From positions 1-40,048 of the forward strand of contig PFSB01000011.1 in assembly GCA_002788855.1 (NCBI GenBank): a stretch of 40,048 nucleotides of DNA, in the 5' to 3' direction. Each line of letters starts with the position of its first letter. Position 1 is the stretch's first letter. A program made the translations under genes and the position numbers. This stretch comes from Candidatus Roizmanbacteria bacterium CG_4_9_14_0_2_um_filter_38_17. Lineage in GTDB: Bacteria > Patescibacteriota > Microgenomatia > GCA-00278855. Below are positions 1 to 8,741 of the stretch, piece by piece. Under the pieces are notes generated by a model. The model did no database searches. It was not told the origin of the DNA and saw only the letters and a list, made by a program, of their open reading frames with translations.

Positions 1-195
1 TCGTTTAGCATCTTTTGCAATAATTCTCGCCAATGTTGTTTTGCCACATCCGGGAGGCCCCCAAAGTAGAAGCGAGTGCAAATTCCCAGACTCTAACATT
101 CTTCTTACGGGCTTATCTTTATTTACTAGGTGGTCTTGACCAATAAACTCACCTAAATTTGTTGGCCTAACCTTATCTGCAAGTGGCTGAGGCAT
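1..195 (-). CDS. rarA: RarA/MgsA-type AAA+ ATPase, N-terminal part (runs off the window)
   Basis: Only the first 65 codons are present; the gene continues beyond base 1. RarA (MgsA) is a clamp-loader-like AAA+ ATPase acting at stalled replication forks. The fragment opens MPQPLADKVRPTNLGEFIGQ, the usual RarA start, followed by a Walker A motif GPPGCGKT at residues 46-53. The RarA opening separates it from RuvB or DnaX. The ATG lies 7 nt after a TACAAT -10 box (203-208, reverse strand), so the mRNA is probably leaderless. It is divergent from the 16S gene and the two promoters lie within about 30 bp of each other. Confidence 0.88.
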   Translation of the reverse strand, partial: MPQPLADKVRPTNLGEFIGQDHLVNKDKPVRRMLESGNLHSLLLWGPPGCGKTTLARIIAKDAKR

Positions 196-202
196 TTAAG
201 CA

Positions 203-208
203 ATTGTA
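203..208 (-). promoter_or_regulatory. -10 box of rarA (TACAAT)
   Basis: Read on the minus strand, TGCTACAAT stands 7 nt before the rarA ATG. The transcription start would fall on or next to the start codon. Confidence 0.5.
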
Positions 209-229
209 GCATAGGGTCCAGTTTCATGA

Positions 230-235
230 TAGAAT
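230..235 (+). promoter_or_regulatory. Probable 16S rRNA -10 box (extended, TGATAGAAT)
   Basis: TAGAAT with an upstream TG fits an extended -10. It would start pre-16S RNA near 242, about 20 nt before the processing stem at 261. No good -35 is seen at 17 bp. Confidence 0.4.
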
Positions 236-260
236 ACTGCCTAGAACAAGTACTTTGAAA

Positions 261-286
261 ATTTGGCAAACTTTGTGTGGTAGGAA
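261..286 (+). other. 5' arm of the pre-16S processing stem
   Basis: This 26-nt segment just before the 16S gene pairs with 1907-1932 just after it, with two G-U wobbles (T276/G1917 and G265/T1928) and no mismatch. Long stems that bracket 16S rRNA are the classical RNase III processing sites. Confidence 0.85.
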
Positions 287-294
287 ACTACTAT

Positions 295-1814
<1,520 letters not shown>

Positions 1815-1833
1815 CTAAATTTACTTTATTTAA

Positions 1834-1884
1834 GCCCTAAATAGCTATTTTAGAGTATATTTTATGTTCTATATTATTTAGGGC
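1834..1884 (+). other. Hairpin downstream of 16S (10-bp stem, 31-nt loop)
   Basis: GCCCTAAATA (1834-1843) pairs perfectly with TATTTAGGGC (1875-1884). It lies inside the processing stem, between the mature 16S 3' end and the 3' arm, and probably belongs to the pre-16S trailer. It is not a classical terminator because no T-run follows. Confidence 0.5.
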
Positions 1885-1906
1885 AATAAAGATCAAAAAA
1901 AACGTG

Positions 1907-1932
1907 TTCCTACCACGCAAAGTTTGCTAAAT
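1907..1932 (+). other. 3' arm of the pre-16S processing stem
   Basis: Complementary to 261-286 over 26 nt. The last nine bases run into the pilin reading frame and into the first copy of a 21-bp tandem repeat. Confidence 0.85.
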
Positions 1933-1962
1933 ACTAATAAAAGTTTGCTAAATACTAATAAA
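1921..1962 (+). repeat. Perfect 21-bp tandem duplication at the pilin start
   Basis: Bases 1921-1941 are repeated exactly at 1942-1962. Each copy holds an in-frame TTG (1924, 1945) and codes for the same seven residues. The first copy contributes to the 16S processing stem. Confidence 0.95.
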
Positions 1963-2460
1963 GGCTTCACATTGATAGAGCTTCTGGTTGTTATATCTAT
2001 AATAGGTCTTTTAGCGGCAGCTGGACTTGCAGTATTTACCAGTGCACAAAAAAGAGCAAGAGATGCCACTCGAGTTTCACATATGAAGGATTTACAATCA
2101 GCGCTTGCCCAATATTATCTTGCAGAAAACACATATCCAACCACATCAGGAGGATTATCAAGTAACTGTGTTGAGAGAGATACTCATGGAGTCTCTCATA
2201 TAGAAGACATATTATCTCCACTAGTCACAGAAGGATATATTCAAAAAATTCCTAGTGATCCCAAAGGTAATCCTCTTAGTGTTTGGCCTTATTGTTATTA
2301 TTATCAATATCCCTCATCGTATTTGCATTGCTCTGGAGCTACAAACAGAGACTATCTGATGATTTTTACAACAGAAAGTACTAATTACGATGGTTTTATT
2401 GAATACGGTATACAAGGAGAACTAGGTTCTAAAGCAAGATACTGCATGTACAACATATAA
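1924..2460 (+). CDS. Type IV pilin-like protein (prepilin N-terminal motif)
   Basis: A 178-aa secreted pilin/pseudopilin with the prepilin peptidase signature KG^FTLIELLVVISIIGLLAA: Gly -1, Phe +1, Glu +5 and a long hydrophobic helix. A C-terminal domain with several Cys and many Tyr residues follows. Prepilin peptidase would cut after Gly and the subunit would enter a type IV pilus or T2S-like filament. No ATG is present. TTG at 1945 gives a leader of MLNTNKG, the usual length; TTG at 1924 lies within the 16S processing stem and gives a 14-residue leader caused by the tandem duplication. I favour 1945 as the working start. No Shine-Dalgarno is seen. The gene may be read from the 16S transcript or from a promoter inside the duplication. 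Confidence 0.85.
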   Translation: MLNTNKSLLNTNKGFTLIELLVVISIIGLLAAAGLAVFTSAQKRARDATRVSHMKDLQSALAQYYLAENTYPTTSGGLSSNCVERDTHGVSHIEDILSPLVTEGYIQKIPSDPKGNPLSVWPYCYYYQYPSSYLHCSGATNRDYLMIFTTESTNYDGFIEYGIQGELGSKARYCMYNI

Positions 2461-2466
2461 CTTAGG

Positions 2467-2540
2467 TGGGCGACCGTGGAATCGAACCACGGACCTCTGC
2501 TTTATCAGAGCAGCGCTCTAAACCTCTGAGCTAGTCGCCC
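2467..2540 (-). tRNA. tRNA-Ile (anticodon GAU)
   Basis: A 74-nt cloverleaf: acceptor GGGCGAC/GTCGCCC, D arm GCTC/GAGC, anticodon stem CTGCT/AGCAG with loop CTGATAA (anticodon GAT), T arm CGTGG-TTCGATT-CCACG and discriminator A. The 3' CCA is not encoded; the gene continues CCT, so CCA must be added or completed after transcription. Confidence 0.96.
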
Positions 2541-2584
2541 TTATTCATAACCAACTTAAGTTAACGGCCCAAAATAAATATCTG

Positions 2585-2656
2585 AGGCACGAAGGGGAAT
2601 CGAACCCCTGTATCGCGGTTTTGCAGACCGCTGCGTTACCACTTCGCCACCGTGCC
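2585..2656 (-). tRNA. tRNA-Cys (anticodon GCA)
   Basis: A 72-nt cloverleaf: acceptor GGCACGG/TCGTGCC, anticodon stem GCGGT/ACCGC with loop CTGCAAA (anticodon GCA), T arm AGGGG-TTCGATT-CCCCT. The discriminator is U73, the known CysRS identity base. CCA is not encoded. It lies 44 nt upstream of tRNA-Ile in the direction of transcription. Confidence 0.96.
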
Positions 2657-2711
2657 ACAGTCCTAATTTTATCACAAAGATAGGAAGAATAAGCTAATCT
2701 GCTAATACAGA

Positions 2712-2734
2712 AATTAAGGGTTCACCCCTTAATT
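2712..2734. repeat. REP-like palindrome, left flank of the RAYT gene
   Basis: Arms AATTAAGGG/CCCTTAATT (9 bp, perfect) enclose the loop TTCAC. It lies 16 bp past the RAYT stop codon. The copy at 3476-3497 is its inverted partner. Confidence 0.85.
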
Positions 2735-2750
2735 AGATTGGATTTACAGA

Positions 2751-3437
2751 TTAATCTATTTGAATATCTTTAATTATAGAAAGTTTCTGTTCATCAGATC
2801 TATTAGTAAGTGCCCCAATAAGCTGATTTTTATCTGTAAAATAATCAGGTAATCTTCCCACACTAATAATTTTTTGCTCCCTAGTGTCAATTAATTCGGG
2901 GACACTTGACCACTGATAAACTGGGTTAGTATTGGAAACCAATTTAGCCTCTATTGGATTACGTAATACATAAAGTATGAGCTGATGCAGCTGTTCATCA
3001 GTTATAGCTCGTAGCGCTTTATATCTACCCTGAAATAAAGATCCAGTCATATTATATTTTTGATTAAAGTATTGGGTAAACGCGGTCGATAATTTATGCA
3101 TATACTTTGAAATACCATATTCTACATTTTGCTCGAGGACCATATGATAATGATTAGGCATTTCAACATAAGCGTAAATCAGAACTAAAGGCTTATCCAT
3201 TCTATATTTCTTCTCTATTTCAGAGATATACTGATCAAGATCTCCGTTATGCTCCTTCAAGTGCTCCAATCTTTGAGCATAGATACTGAGAGGATAATCA
3301 AAATGTGCGTACCAATATAGCATTCTTTCCCATTTGACATAATCAGAAGAGGATAAAAATGTATCGCTCCTGTGAACTCCACGATTATAGACGTGATAGA
3401 CATAACCCACAGCAAAATCCGACTTTCTGCTAACCAC
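2751..3437 (-). CDS. RAYT/IS200-like Y1 transposase (REP-associated)
   Basis: A 228-aa single-domain transposase of the HUH/Y1 superfamily. Seen: HVYNRG near the N-terminus (residues about 15-20), the metal-binding HUH motif in MPNHYHMVL, the following helix with candidate nucleophile tyrosines (YGISKYMHKLSTAFTQYFN), then GSLFQGRYKAL and YVLRNPIEAKLV, all standard for REP-associated tyrosine transposases. RAYTs act on single-stranded palindromic repeats and are usually domesticated single-copy genes. Start is GTG at 3437; an overlapping ATG lies in another frame. The gene sits between two inverted AAGGG-N5-CCCTT palindromes, the expected REP-BIME arrangement. It appears intact. Confidence 0.9.
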   Translation of the reverse strand: MVSRKSDFAVGYVYHVYNRGVHRSDTFLSSSDYVKWERMLYWYAHFDYPLSIYAQRLEHLKEHNGDLDQYISEIEKKYRMDKPLVLIYAYVEMPNHYHMVLEQNVEYGISKYMHKLSTAFTQYFNQKYNMTGSLFQGRYKALRAITDEQLHQLILYVLRNPIEAKLVSNTNPVYQWSSVPELIDTREQKIISVGRLPDYFTDKNQLIGALTNRSDEQKLSIIKDIQID

Positions 3438-3475
3438 ACAAACACCATAACAAAATTAGACTTTGTTTGCAAGCG

Positions 3476-3497
3476 AATTAAGGGGTGAACCCTTAAT
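3476..3497. repeat. REP-like palindrome, right flank of the RAYT gene
   Basis: AATTAAGGG, loop GTGAA (reverse complement of TTCAC), then CCCTTAAT. It is the inverted copy of 2712-2734 and ends 2 bp before the stop codon of the Clp-like gene. Confidence 0.85.
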
Positions 3498-3499
3498 CT

Positions 3500-5647
3500 T
3501 TAATTCAAAAGAAGTTTGTCTGCCAAGGGAGAGGTTACAATCCTTTCAATGGCTCTGTTTATCTCTCTTGCCCCAAACTCTGGCTTATATCCTTCCTCCA
3601 CAATTTTATCTAGTAGTCGCTCTGTTATATCAATAGGGTCTCTATGCTCAGCGTTTAGTCGCACATTTAACTGCTTTAATTTCATAACTGCAATTTTTTT
3701 AAGCTCATCTTTCCCAAGTGGCTTAAAAACAACAACTCCGTCAAATCTATTTACAAATTCAGGACTAAAAATACTTTCCTTTAATATATAATTCAACACT
3801 TCTGTTTCTAAGCCATGACTATCTATATTCTCTCTAATATACTCTGCAGCAGCATTAGAAGTGCTAATGATAAAAGCATTCCTGCAATCGACCCGATCTC
3901 CATCAAGGTCCATAAAATATCCCTCATCAATAATTGACAAGAAAATATTCAAAAGATCCTTGTGAGCTTTTTCTATCTCATCCAACAAAAGTACGCTATA
4001 TGGTTGTTTTCTAATCTGCTCAGCTAACTCAGCTATTAACCGATTTGAATCACTTTTATTCTGAAAGTTAGACATATCAAATCTAGTCAAATGCGACCTC
4101 ACATCCGCAAAATAAATAGCAGCCAAGGCTTTGGCTGTCTCGGTCTTTCCCACACCAGTTGGACCCAAAAATAAAAAGCTCGCCAAAGGCCTATTTTCAC
4201 TCTGTAGTCGTAATCTTGCTCTCCGCAAAGCATCAGAAATTTGCGATATTGCCATCTGTTGATCAACAACATGTTGATGTAATAAATCTTCCATGTTTCT
4301 TAGCTTAGCCTTTTCCTGTGGACCAATTTCTGATAGGGGAGTTTTAAATTTAATCTCTGCCACTTGTTTTATCTTTGCTGGCGTGACTTTTACTTCTTGC
4401 TTATCTCTCACCTCTAGAGCCATTTCTTCCAAAAGGTCAAGCGATGCATCGGGTTGATTATTCTGCGATCTGTTTCCTAATTCAATTATTAAATCTAAGC
4501 TCTCAACTGGAAATACTGTCTTAAACTTTTTTTCATACCTTAATGAACTTGTTTGTAAAAGTTGTAAGATATATTTATTAGCTAATGGCGGGATTTCTAT
4601 GGGTTCCAAGATTTTTTGAATAAGCTCATTTTTTAGCAGCACTTCGTGATATGCATCCGTTGAAGTTAAACCAATAATGCGCACGTCTTCTTTTTGCACA
4701 TAGTCTGCCAAAACTCCAGAAAACTCAGCAACCATATGAATTTGATCAAGTACCAAAATAATGTTTCCAGCTTGTGTTGCTTCATCCAGCAAATCTTTCA
4801 ACTGGGCATGTATTTGATCGGCAGATTTTCCAGCTCTAGATAGTCTTGGAACATCCAGCTTTACCAATCGGTTATACCTTAATTTACCTGGAATAGATGC
4901 GTGATCAATACTCAATCTTCTGGCAACTTCATAAATAACAGCATGTCTTCCGCTACCAGTAGCACCATAAACAAGTACACCAGGCTGCTTTTCCCTTTTC
5001 AAAATTGTCAGAATTCTTTCAACCTCACCATCTCTTCCTATTATTTCGTTCTCAACAATATTAACCTTATCTGTCAGGTCCAGTGAATATTTATCCAATA
5101 AAACTGTGTATCCATAATGCCAACTGCTAAAAGGAGAAACAATCGAAAATAACCCATGCTCGCTATTTGAAGATTTGTTTTTAGTCCTCCAGTATCTTTC
5201 AAACCACTCCACGGCTATATTAAATCCTTGATCAGTCATTGTATGATCTTTCACAAACCTCCTTTTAGCGGAAGATTTTACTCTGGGCTTCCTAAGTTCG
5301 CCAATATAAAATATCAGAGAAAAAGGAAAAAAAATAACCCACAATAGAGTAAATATCATTCCAATGATAGTCGTTGGCAGGCAAACTGCCACCCACACAA
5401 CAAGCACAGCTGATCGAAGTATTAACCCAATAACACTAGAGATAAAATTAAAAAAAAGCTTTGAAACCTCATGCTCAATATCTAATCCTCTAGTTTTTTT
5501 AATATCTATAATCAGATGCCATGGCACCAACAAAGTTCGAAATAAAAGCCCAGCCGCAAAATAGTGAGAGTAAAATTGCAGTAGAGTATCCGTCTGTTTC
5601 AGAATACGCTTCGGAACAACCCAAAAATGCCATACAAAATAATGCAT
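3500..5647 (-). CDS. Membrane-anchored Clp/HSP100-like double AAA+ ATPase with degenerate first module
   Basis: A 715-aa protein. Residues 1-115 hold hydrophobic segments (about 28-48, 66-90 and 92-115), replacing the ClpC N-domain. The first AAA+ module (about 200-420) is degenerate: Walker A GATGSGRH at 228-235 has Arg for the catalytic Lys and Walker B LVLDQIH at 298-304 has Gln for Glu, so it may bind but probably does not hydrolyse ATP. The second module (about 455-715) is canonical ClpA/B/C type: GPTGVGKT at 495-502, LLLDEIEK at 553-560, arginine finger in FVNRFD (631-636) and sensor-2 GAREINRAIE (692-701). It would be a membrane-bound unfoldase or remodeller. It follows the dockerin gene after 3 bp, so the three genes 8199 to 3500 look co-transcribed. 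No ClpP gene is in the window. Confidence 0.82.
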   Translation of the reverse strand: MHYFVWHFWVVPKRILKQTDTLLQFYSHYFAAGLLFRTLLVPWHLIIDIKKTRGLDIEHEVSKLFFNFISSVIGLILRSAVLVVWVAVCLPTTIIGMIFTLLWVIFFPFSLIFYIGELRKPRVKSSAKRRFVKDHTMTDQGFNIAVEWFERYWRTKNKSSNSEHGLFSIVSPFSSWHYGYTVLLDKYSLDLTDKVNIVENEIIGRDGEVERILTILKREKQPGVLVYGATGSGRHAVIYEVARRLSIDHASIPGKLRYNRLVKLDVPRLSRAGKSADQIHAQLKDLLDEATQAGNIILVLDQIHMVAEFSGVLADYVQKEDVRIIGLTSTDAYHEVLLKNELIQKILEPIEIPPLANKYILQLLQTSSLRYEKKFKTVFPVESLDLIIELGNRSQNNQPDASLDLLEEMALEVRDKQEVKVTPAKIKQVAEIKFKTPLSEIGPQEKAKLRNMEDLLHQHVVDQQMAISQISDALRRARLRLQSENRPLASFLFLGPTGVGKTETAKALAAIYFADVRSHLTRFDMSNFQNKSDSNRLIAELAEQIRKQPYSVLLLDEIEKAHKDLLNIFLSIIDEGYFMDLDGDRVDCRNAFIISTSNAAAEYIRENIDSHGLETEVLNYILKESIFSPEFVNRFDGVVVFKPLGKDELKKIAVMKLKQLNVRLNAEHRDPIDITERLLDKIVEEGYKPEFGAREINRAIERIVTSPLADKLLLN

Positions 5648-5650
5648 GCG

Positions 5651-7579
5651 TTAATTTTGTGACACGGACACAGTGGAAACTGAGTTACCAATATTATGAA
5701 TTATAAGTGAAATATCCACAGCATTGACCCTTCCATCCAAGTTAACATCCTCAGCCAATATCTCCCCAGCCAGCTCCCAAGTTTTTCCATATTGACGGAT
5801 AACCCTAGCAAAATCCAAAGTAGTAATATTCCCACTCTCATCAATATCAATTCTCTGTTGCAAAGAAGAAGCTTGGGAACCACCCACCTTAGTGAATTTA
5901 TAATTATCATTATCCCAAGTAATATCTATATTAAAATAGTACATTCCGATTCTTAAGTTGACTGGAGCTGGTGTGTACAGTGTTACATCGTTTTTATCCA
6001 ACACTCCATATTTTAGCTCGTAATCAATGTTGGGAAGAACATTATTGAGAAAACTTACTGACAAAGTGTAATATTGGCCAGTAAAATTAAGGCCACTGCG
6101 GATAGTAGTGCAACTTCCCTCTGATGGACACAGTTCTGAAATGTTAACCAGATCTTTTATTTCTTTACCAGATTGATTATTAAAAATATAATAAAGCTCT
6201 ACCTTCGGTTGACTAGTAATGGTAGGAGTAGGAGATAGAGTTTGTGTAGGTGTCACGGTAGGCGAAGGGGTAGCAGTGGCTCCTGCTGTTCTTGTAGGTG
6301 TTGGTGTAGGTGTAGCATTAGGAACGCTTGTTGGACTGGGAGTTGGAGTTTGAGTTGCACAACCAGCTCCTGTTGATGTAATACCACTTTCACTGCAAGT
6401 ATAAGTACAGTTATTTTTTGAATCAATATCACTACCAATCTGCCTTGAATATGTGTCACAGCTAGCACTACACGCATTACATTCATAATATTGGCAATGT
6501 AGAAGGCGATCATTTCCAGGAATTGATATAGAGTTACCACTGACAGTGCAAGGGTTATTACTGCCAGGCCAATTGCTTATTCCCTCACTACACGAATTAG
6601 CTGACCAAATGGTGGAGCAAATACCACCACTACTATCTGTCCACTTAATAGATTTACGCTTGACCTGTGTATTTGGAGTTGGAGTAGGTGTACTGGGTGC
6701 ACTCACCTCACCCGTTGGAGTAGGTGTACTAGGTGTACCTCCTACATCTCCACCCACTGTCCCCACCGCAGTCTTACCAGTACAGCGAGTTGTGGAGATA
6801 AAATCACGTCCCACCATCGTAAATGCAGATCCTGCGCTCATATCAGACGGCATTACACAGTTAAATGTAGCCGTATCTCCATTCCATCCACCAAAGCTAG
6901 TATCAGAAGGGCAGATATTCTCAGGCCAATCAGTTGCCGGATCCCATGATTCTTTTCTCACTAATCCACATGAAATCTCGCCAGACCCAGGCGCCGCAGA
7001 CACCTTCACTCTACAAGTAAAGCTCTCTCCAGCATTAGGATTCGCCTTGTTCAAAGTCACACTATCTATCGGTGTACATTCTCCATCATCATTACCACTA
7101 CTGCCTGGTGTTGGGGTAGCAGTTGGTGGATTTCCTCCACTGGTAGGAGTTGGACTTGGATTACCTCCAACAACAGGCGTAGGAGTCACAGTTGGTGTAG
7201 ATACATCAGCTATTGGAGTGTTTTCAGAATGGCCAGCTGTAGACCGAGTATTACAAGCGCCATCAGGTGCCTGTAGATAGTCATACTGAGTGCTACCATC
7301 CCCCGTCGCATAACATCCACCTAATTCACGACCTCCACCACATGCTTCCCACCACCTGCATCCTGCATATCCGCATCCATAATTATGATTATTCAAGCAG
7401 CCTCCACCGCAGCCTTCAGGATTAGTGCAATTAACCGTGGCTACTCCTATTTCCTGCGCCTTTGGAAATGATTCTTGAGTGCTCTTTTGCACCAAAGAAG
7501 TACCTGCCAAAATCCCTGCAATAGCTGCCAGAGTTATAAGTAATGGTATTGCTGCAAGTCCTCGTCTCATTTGTTTCAT
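5651..7579 (-). CDS. Large secreted protein with Thr/Pro linkers and C-terminal dockerin-like repeats
   Basis: A 642-aa modular surface protein. Residues 1-30 form a signal peptide or membrane anchor (MKQMRRGLAAIPLLITLAAI). Then come a Cys/Gly-rich module (about 50-95), a TPTP-rich linker, an Ig-like region with Cys, a second TP linker, another Cys-rich segment (about 310-410), a third TP linker and a beta-rich region. The C-terminus carries two calcium-loop repeats typical of type I dockerin: DIDESGNITTLD at 578-589 and DVNLDGRVNAVD at 611-622, each followed by a short helix. Dockerins bind cohesins; the gene directly upstream encodes a cohesin-like domain, with a 4-bp overlap. No catalytic domain is recognised. 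The TP linkers are low complexity and produce a misleading Val/Gly frame on the other strand. Confidence 0.8.
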   Translation of the reverse strand: MKQMRRGLAAIPLLITLAAIAGILAGTSLVQKSTQESFPKAQEIGVATVNCTNPEGCGGGCLNNHNYGCGYAGCRWWEACGGGRELGGCYATGDGSTQYDYLQAPDGACNTRSTAGHSENTPIADVSTPTVTPTPVVGGNPSPTPTSGGNPPTATPTPGSSGNDDGECTPIDSVTLNKANPNAGESFTCRVKVSAAPGSGEISCGLVRKESWDPATDWPENICPSDTSFGGWNGDTATFNCVMPSDMSAGSAFTMVGRDFISTTRCTGKTAVGTVGGDVGGTPSTPTPTGEVSAPSTPTPTPNTQVKRKSIKWTDSSGGICSTIWSANSCSEGISNWPGSNNPCTVSGNSISIPGNDRLLHCQYYECNACSASCDTYSRQIGSDIDSKNNCTYTCSESGITSTGAGCATQTPTPSPTSVPNATPTPTPTRTAGATATPSPTVTPTQTLSPTPTITSQPKVELYYIFNNQSGKEIKDLVNISELCPSEGSCTTIRSGLNFTGQYYTLSVSFLNNVLPNIDYELKYGVLDKNDVTLYTPAPVNLRIGMYYFNIDITWDNDNYKFTKVGGSQASSLQQRIDIDESGNITTLDFARVIRQYGKTWELAGEILAEDVNLDGRVNAVDISLIIHNIGNSVSTVSVSQN

Positions 7580-8199
7580 GGTTTATCCATGATCTTTATC
7601 ATTAATGTATTACTTCCTGTAAGAATATTTTTGCCTTGTGCCGCAATTGTCGAATTATCCTGATCAATATTCAAATCAGTCTCACCAATAGCAATTCCCT
7701 TAAATTCAATCAAAAAAACTGTTTCATCGAGCCGTACTGGATCTGCCACTCCCACAGTCCCGGATACCTTAATAACCCCATTGCCATATTCTACTATTGG
7801 ATAGGCTGGAAAAAGCGCTGAGGTTTTAACAGAAACTACATCCACTAATGCTTTATCATAATTCAAGACAAAATCAAAAGCCTCTATTTTTTCTCTCTCT
7901 GTCTTTAGCAAAACAGCAACTGTCTTTTTTTCATTAACCGCGAGTTCAAGCATTCCAGGGCTAAACTTATAACTTGGGCCCGAAATAATCGTTGACTCTG
8001 TCGGAACGGTTGTTGGTGCAATGCCAGACTGCTTTGTAACTAAATTTTTAGTCAACACTGGGAGCAGAAAACCAATTCCAAACACCACAGCAATAATGAT
8101 AGCGGGCTTTATCCACACCTGAAGTACACTTTGACCAGCTTCTGGAACGTTTTTCTCCACATAAATATGGTAAACTAATTTAAGTAATTTTGCAATCAA
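7576..8199 (-). CDS. Membrane-anchored cohesin-domain protein
   Basis: A 207-aa protein with one transmembrane helix (about residues 31-49), a short Thr/Pro/Ser linker and a C-terminal beta-sandwich (about 77-205) resembling a cohesin: an opening like LAVNEKKTVAVLL, then EAFDFVLNYDKALVDVVSV, GVIKVSGTVG and FLIEFKGIAIGETDL. Cohesins bind dockerins; the next gene ends in dockerin repeats and overlaps this one by 4 bp (ATGA). I infer that this is the cell-bound receptor for that protein. The longest frame starts at TTG 8199; GTG at 8160 keeps the membrane helix and is a reasonable alternative. It is divergent from dcd. Confidence 0.72.
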   Translation of the reverse strand: MIAKLLKLVYHIYVEKNVPEAGQSVLQVWIKPAIIIAVVFGIGFLLPVLTKNLVTKQSGIAPTTVPTESTIISGPSYKFSPGMLELAVNEKKTVAVLLKTEREKIEAFDFVLNYDKALVDVVSVKTSALFPAYPIVEYGNGVIKVSGTVGVADPVRLDETVFLIEFKGIAIGETDLNIDQDNSTIAAQGKNILTGSNTLMIKIMDKP

Positions 8200-8214
8200 T
8201 AACCTAGCGAAACA

Positions 8215-8673
8215 ATGATACTCTCAGATCAAGATATAAAAAAAACAGTAGAAAAGGGGAGACTTAAAGTAGATCCAATACCTAATTGGGACGAAGCTCT
8301 AGGCTCTTGCACGCTGGATTTAACACTAGGCGAGGTTGAAGAAAATAAATATACTCTCTTGCCCAGAGATTTTGCCCTAGCCACCACAACCGAATATATA
8401 GAAATACCAGACGACCTTTGTGGCATCTTACATGGCCGCTCATCTCTGGGTCGCCGTGGTCTCACCATCCACTCAACAGCTCCCATGTTTGACGCGGGCT
8501 TCCGAGGCAAAGTGGTTCTAGAGCTTTTTAACTCAGGCCGTGAGCCAATTACCCTCCAAAAAGGCCAGCGCGTCTGTGCTATGTCTTTTGAGCAATTATC
8601 AAGCCCGGCGTTGCGCCCTTATCATAAGAAAGACTCCGCCAAATACCTCAACCAACAAAAACCCAATATTTAA
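8215..8673 (+). CDS. dcd: dCTP deaminase (Dcd family)
   Basis: A 152-aa dCTP deaminase/dUTPase-superfamily trimeric enzyme that makes dUTP (or dUMP in bifunctional forms) for thymidylate synthesis. Seen: GSCTLDLTLG (about 30-39), the signature HGRSSLGRRGLTIHSTAPMFDAGFRGKV around residues 73-100, and the catalytic-region Glu in LELFN just after it. It is about 40 residues shorter than E. coli Dcd (193 aa), as in other minimal members. Whether it deaminates only or also releases pyrophosphate cannot be told from the sequence. ATG at 8215, no Shine-Dalgarno, followed by a palindrome overlapping the last codons. Confidence 0.88.
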   Translation: MILSDQDIKKTVEKGRLKVDPIPNWDEALGSCTLDLTLGEVEENKYTLLPRDFALATTTEYIEIPDDLCGILHGRSSLGRRGLTIHSTAPMFDAGFRGKVVLELFNSGREPITLQKGQRVCAMSFEQLSSPALRPYHKKDSAKYLNQQKPNI

Positions 8674-8688
8674 GGACGGTCCTTAAAT
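8668..8688. repeat. REP-like palindrome (AAGGN5CCTT family)
   Basis: Arms ATTTAAGGAC/GTCCTTAAAT, 10 bp and perfect, around a single G. It overlaps the dcd stop codon. Other copies are at 20456-20476 and 29454-29480. Confidence 0.9.
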
Positions 8689-8723
8689 AAAAATTAACAG
8701 TTGTAACAATAAAATAAAAATGT

Positions 8724-8729
8724 TATACT
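8724..8729 (+). promoter_or_regulatory. -10 box of glyA (TATACT)
   Basis: GTTATACT lies 12 nt before the glyA ATG, giving a leader of only about 5 nt. Confidence 0.45.
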
Positions 8730-8741
8730 CTGGCTGCTAAT

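Noticed and set aside
1815-2466. 23S or 5S rRNA after 16S
   Set aside because: The region holds only the 16S trailer and the pilin gene, then tRNAs on the other strand.
6546-7280. Long plus-strand frame rich in Val/Gly/Pro opposite the dockerin gene
   Set aside because: It is the antisense reading of the TP-rich linkers; low complexity, no start signals, and the minus-strand gene has clear domains.
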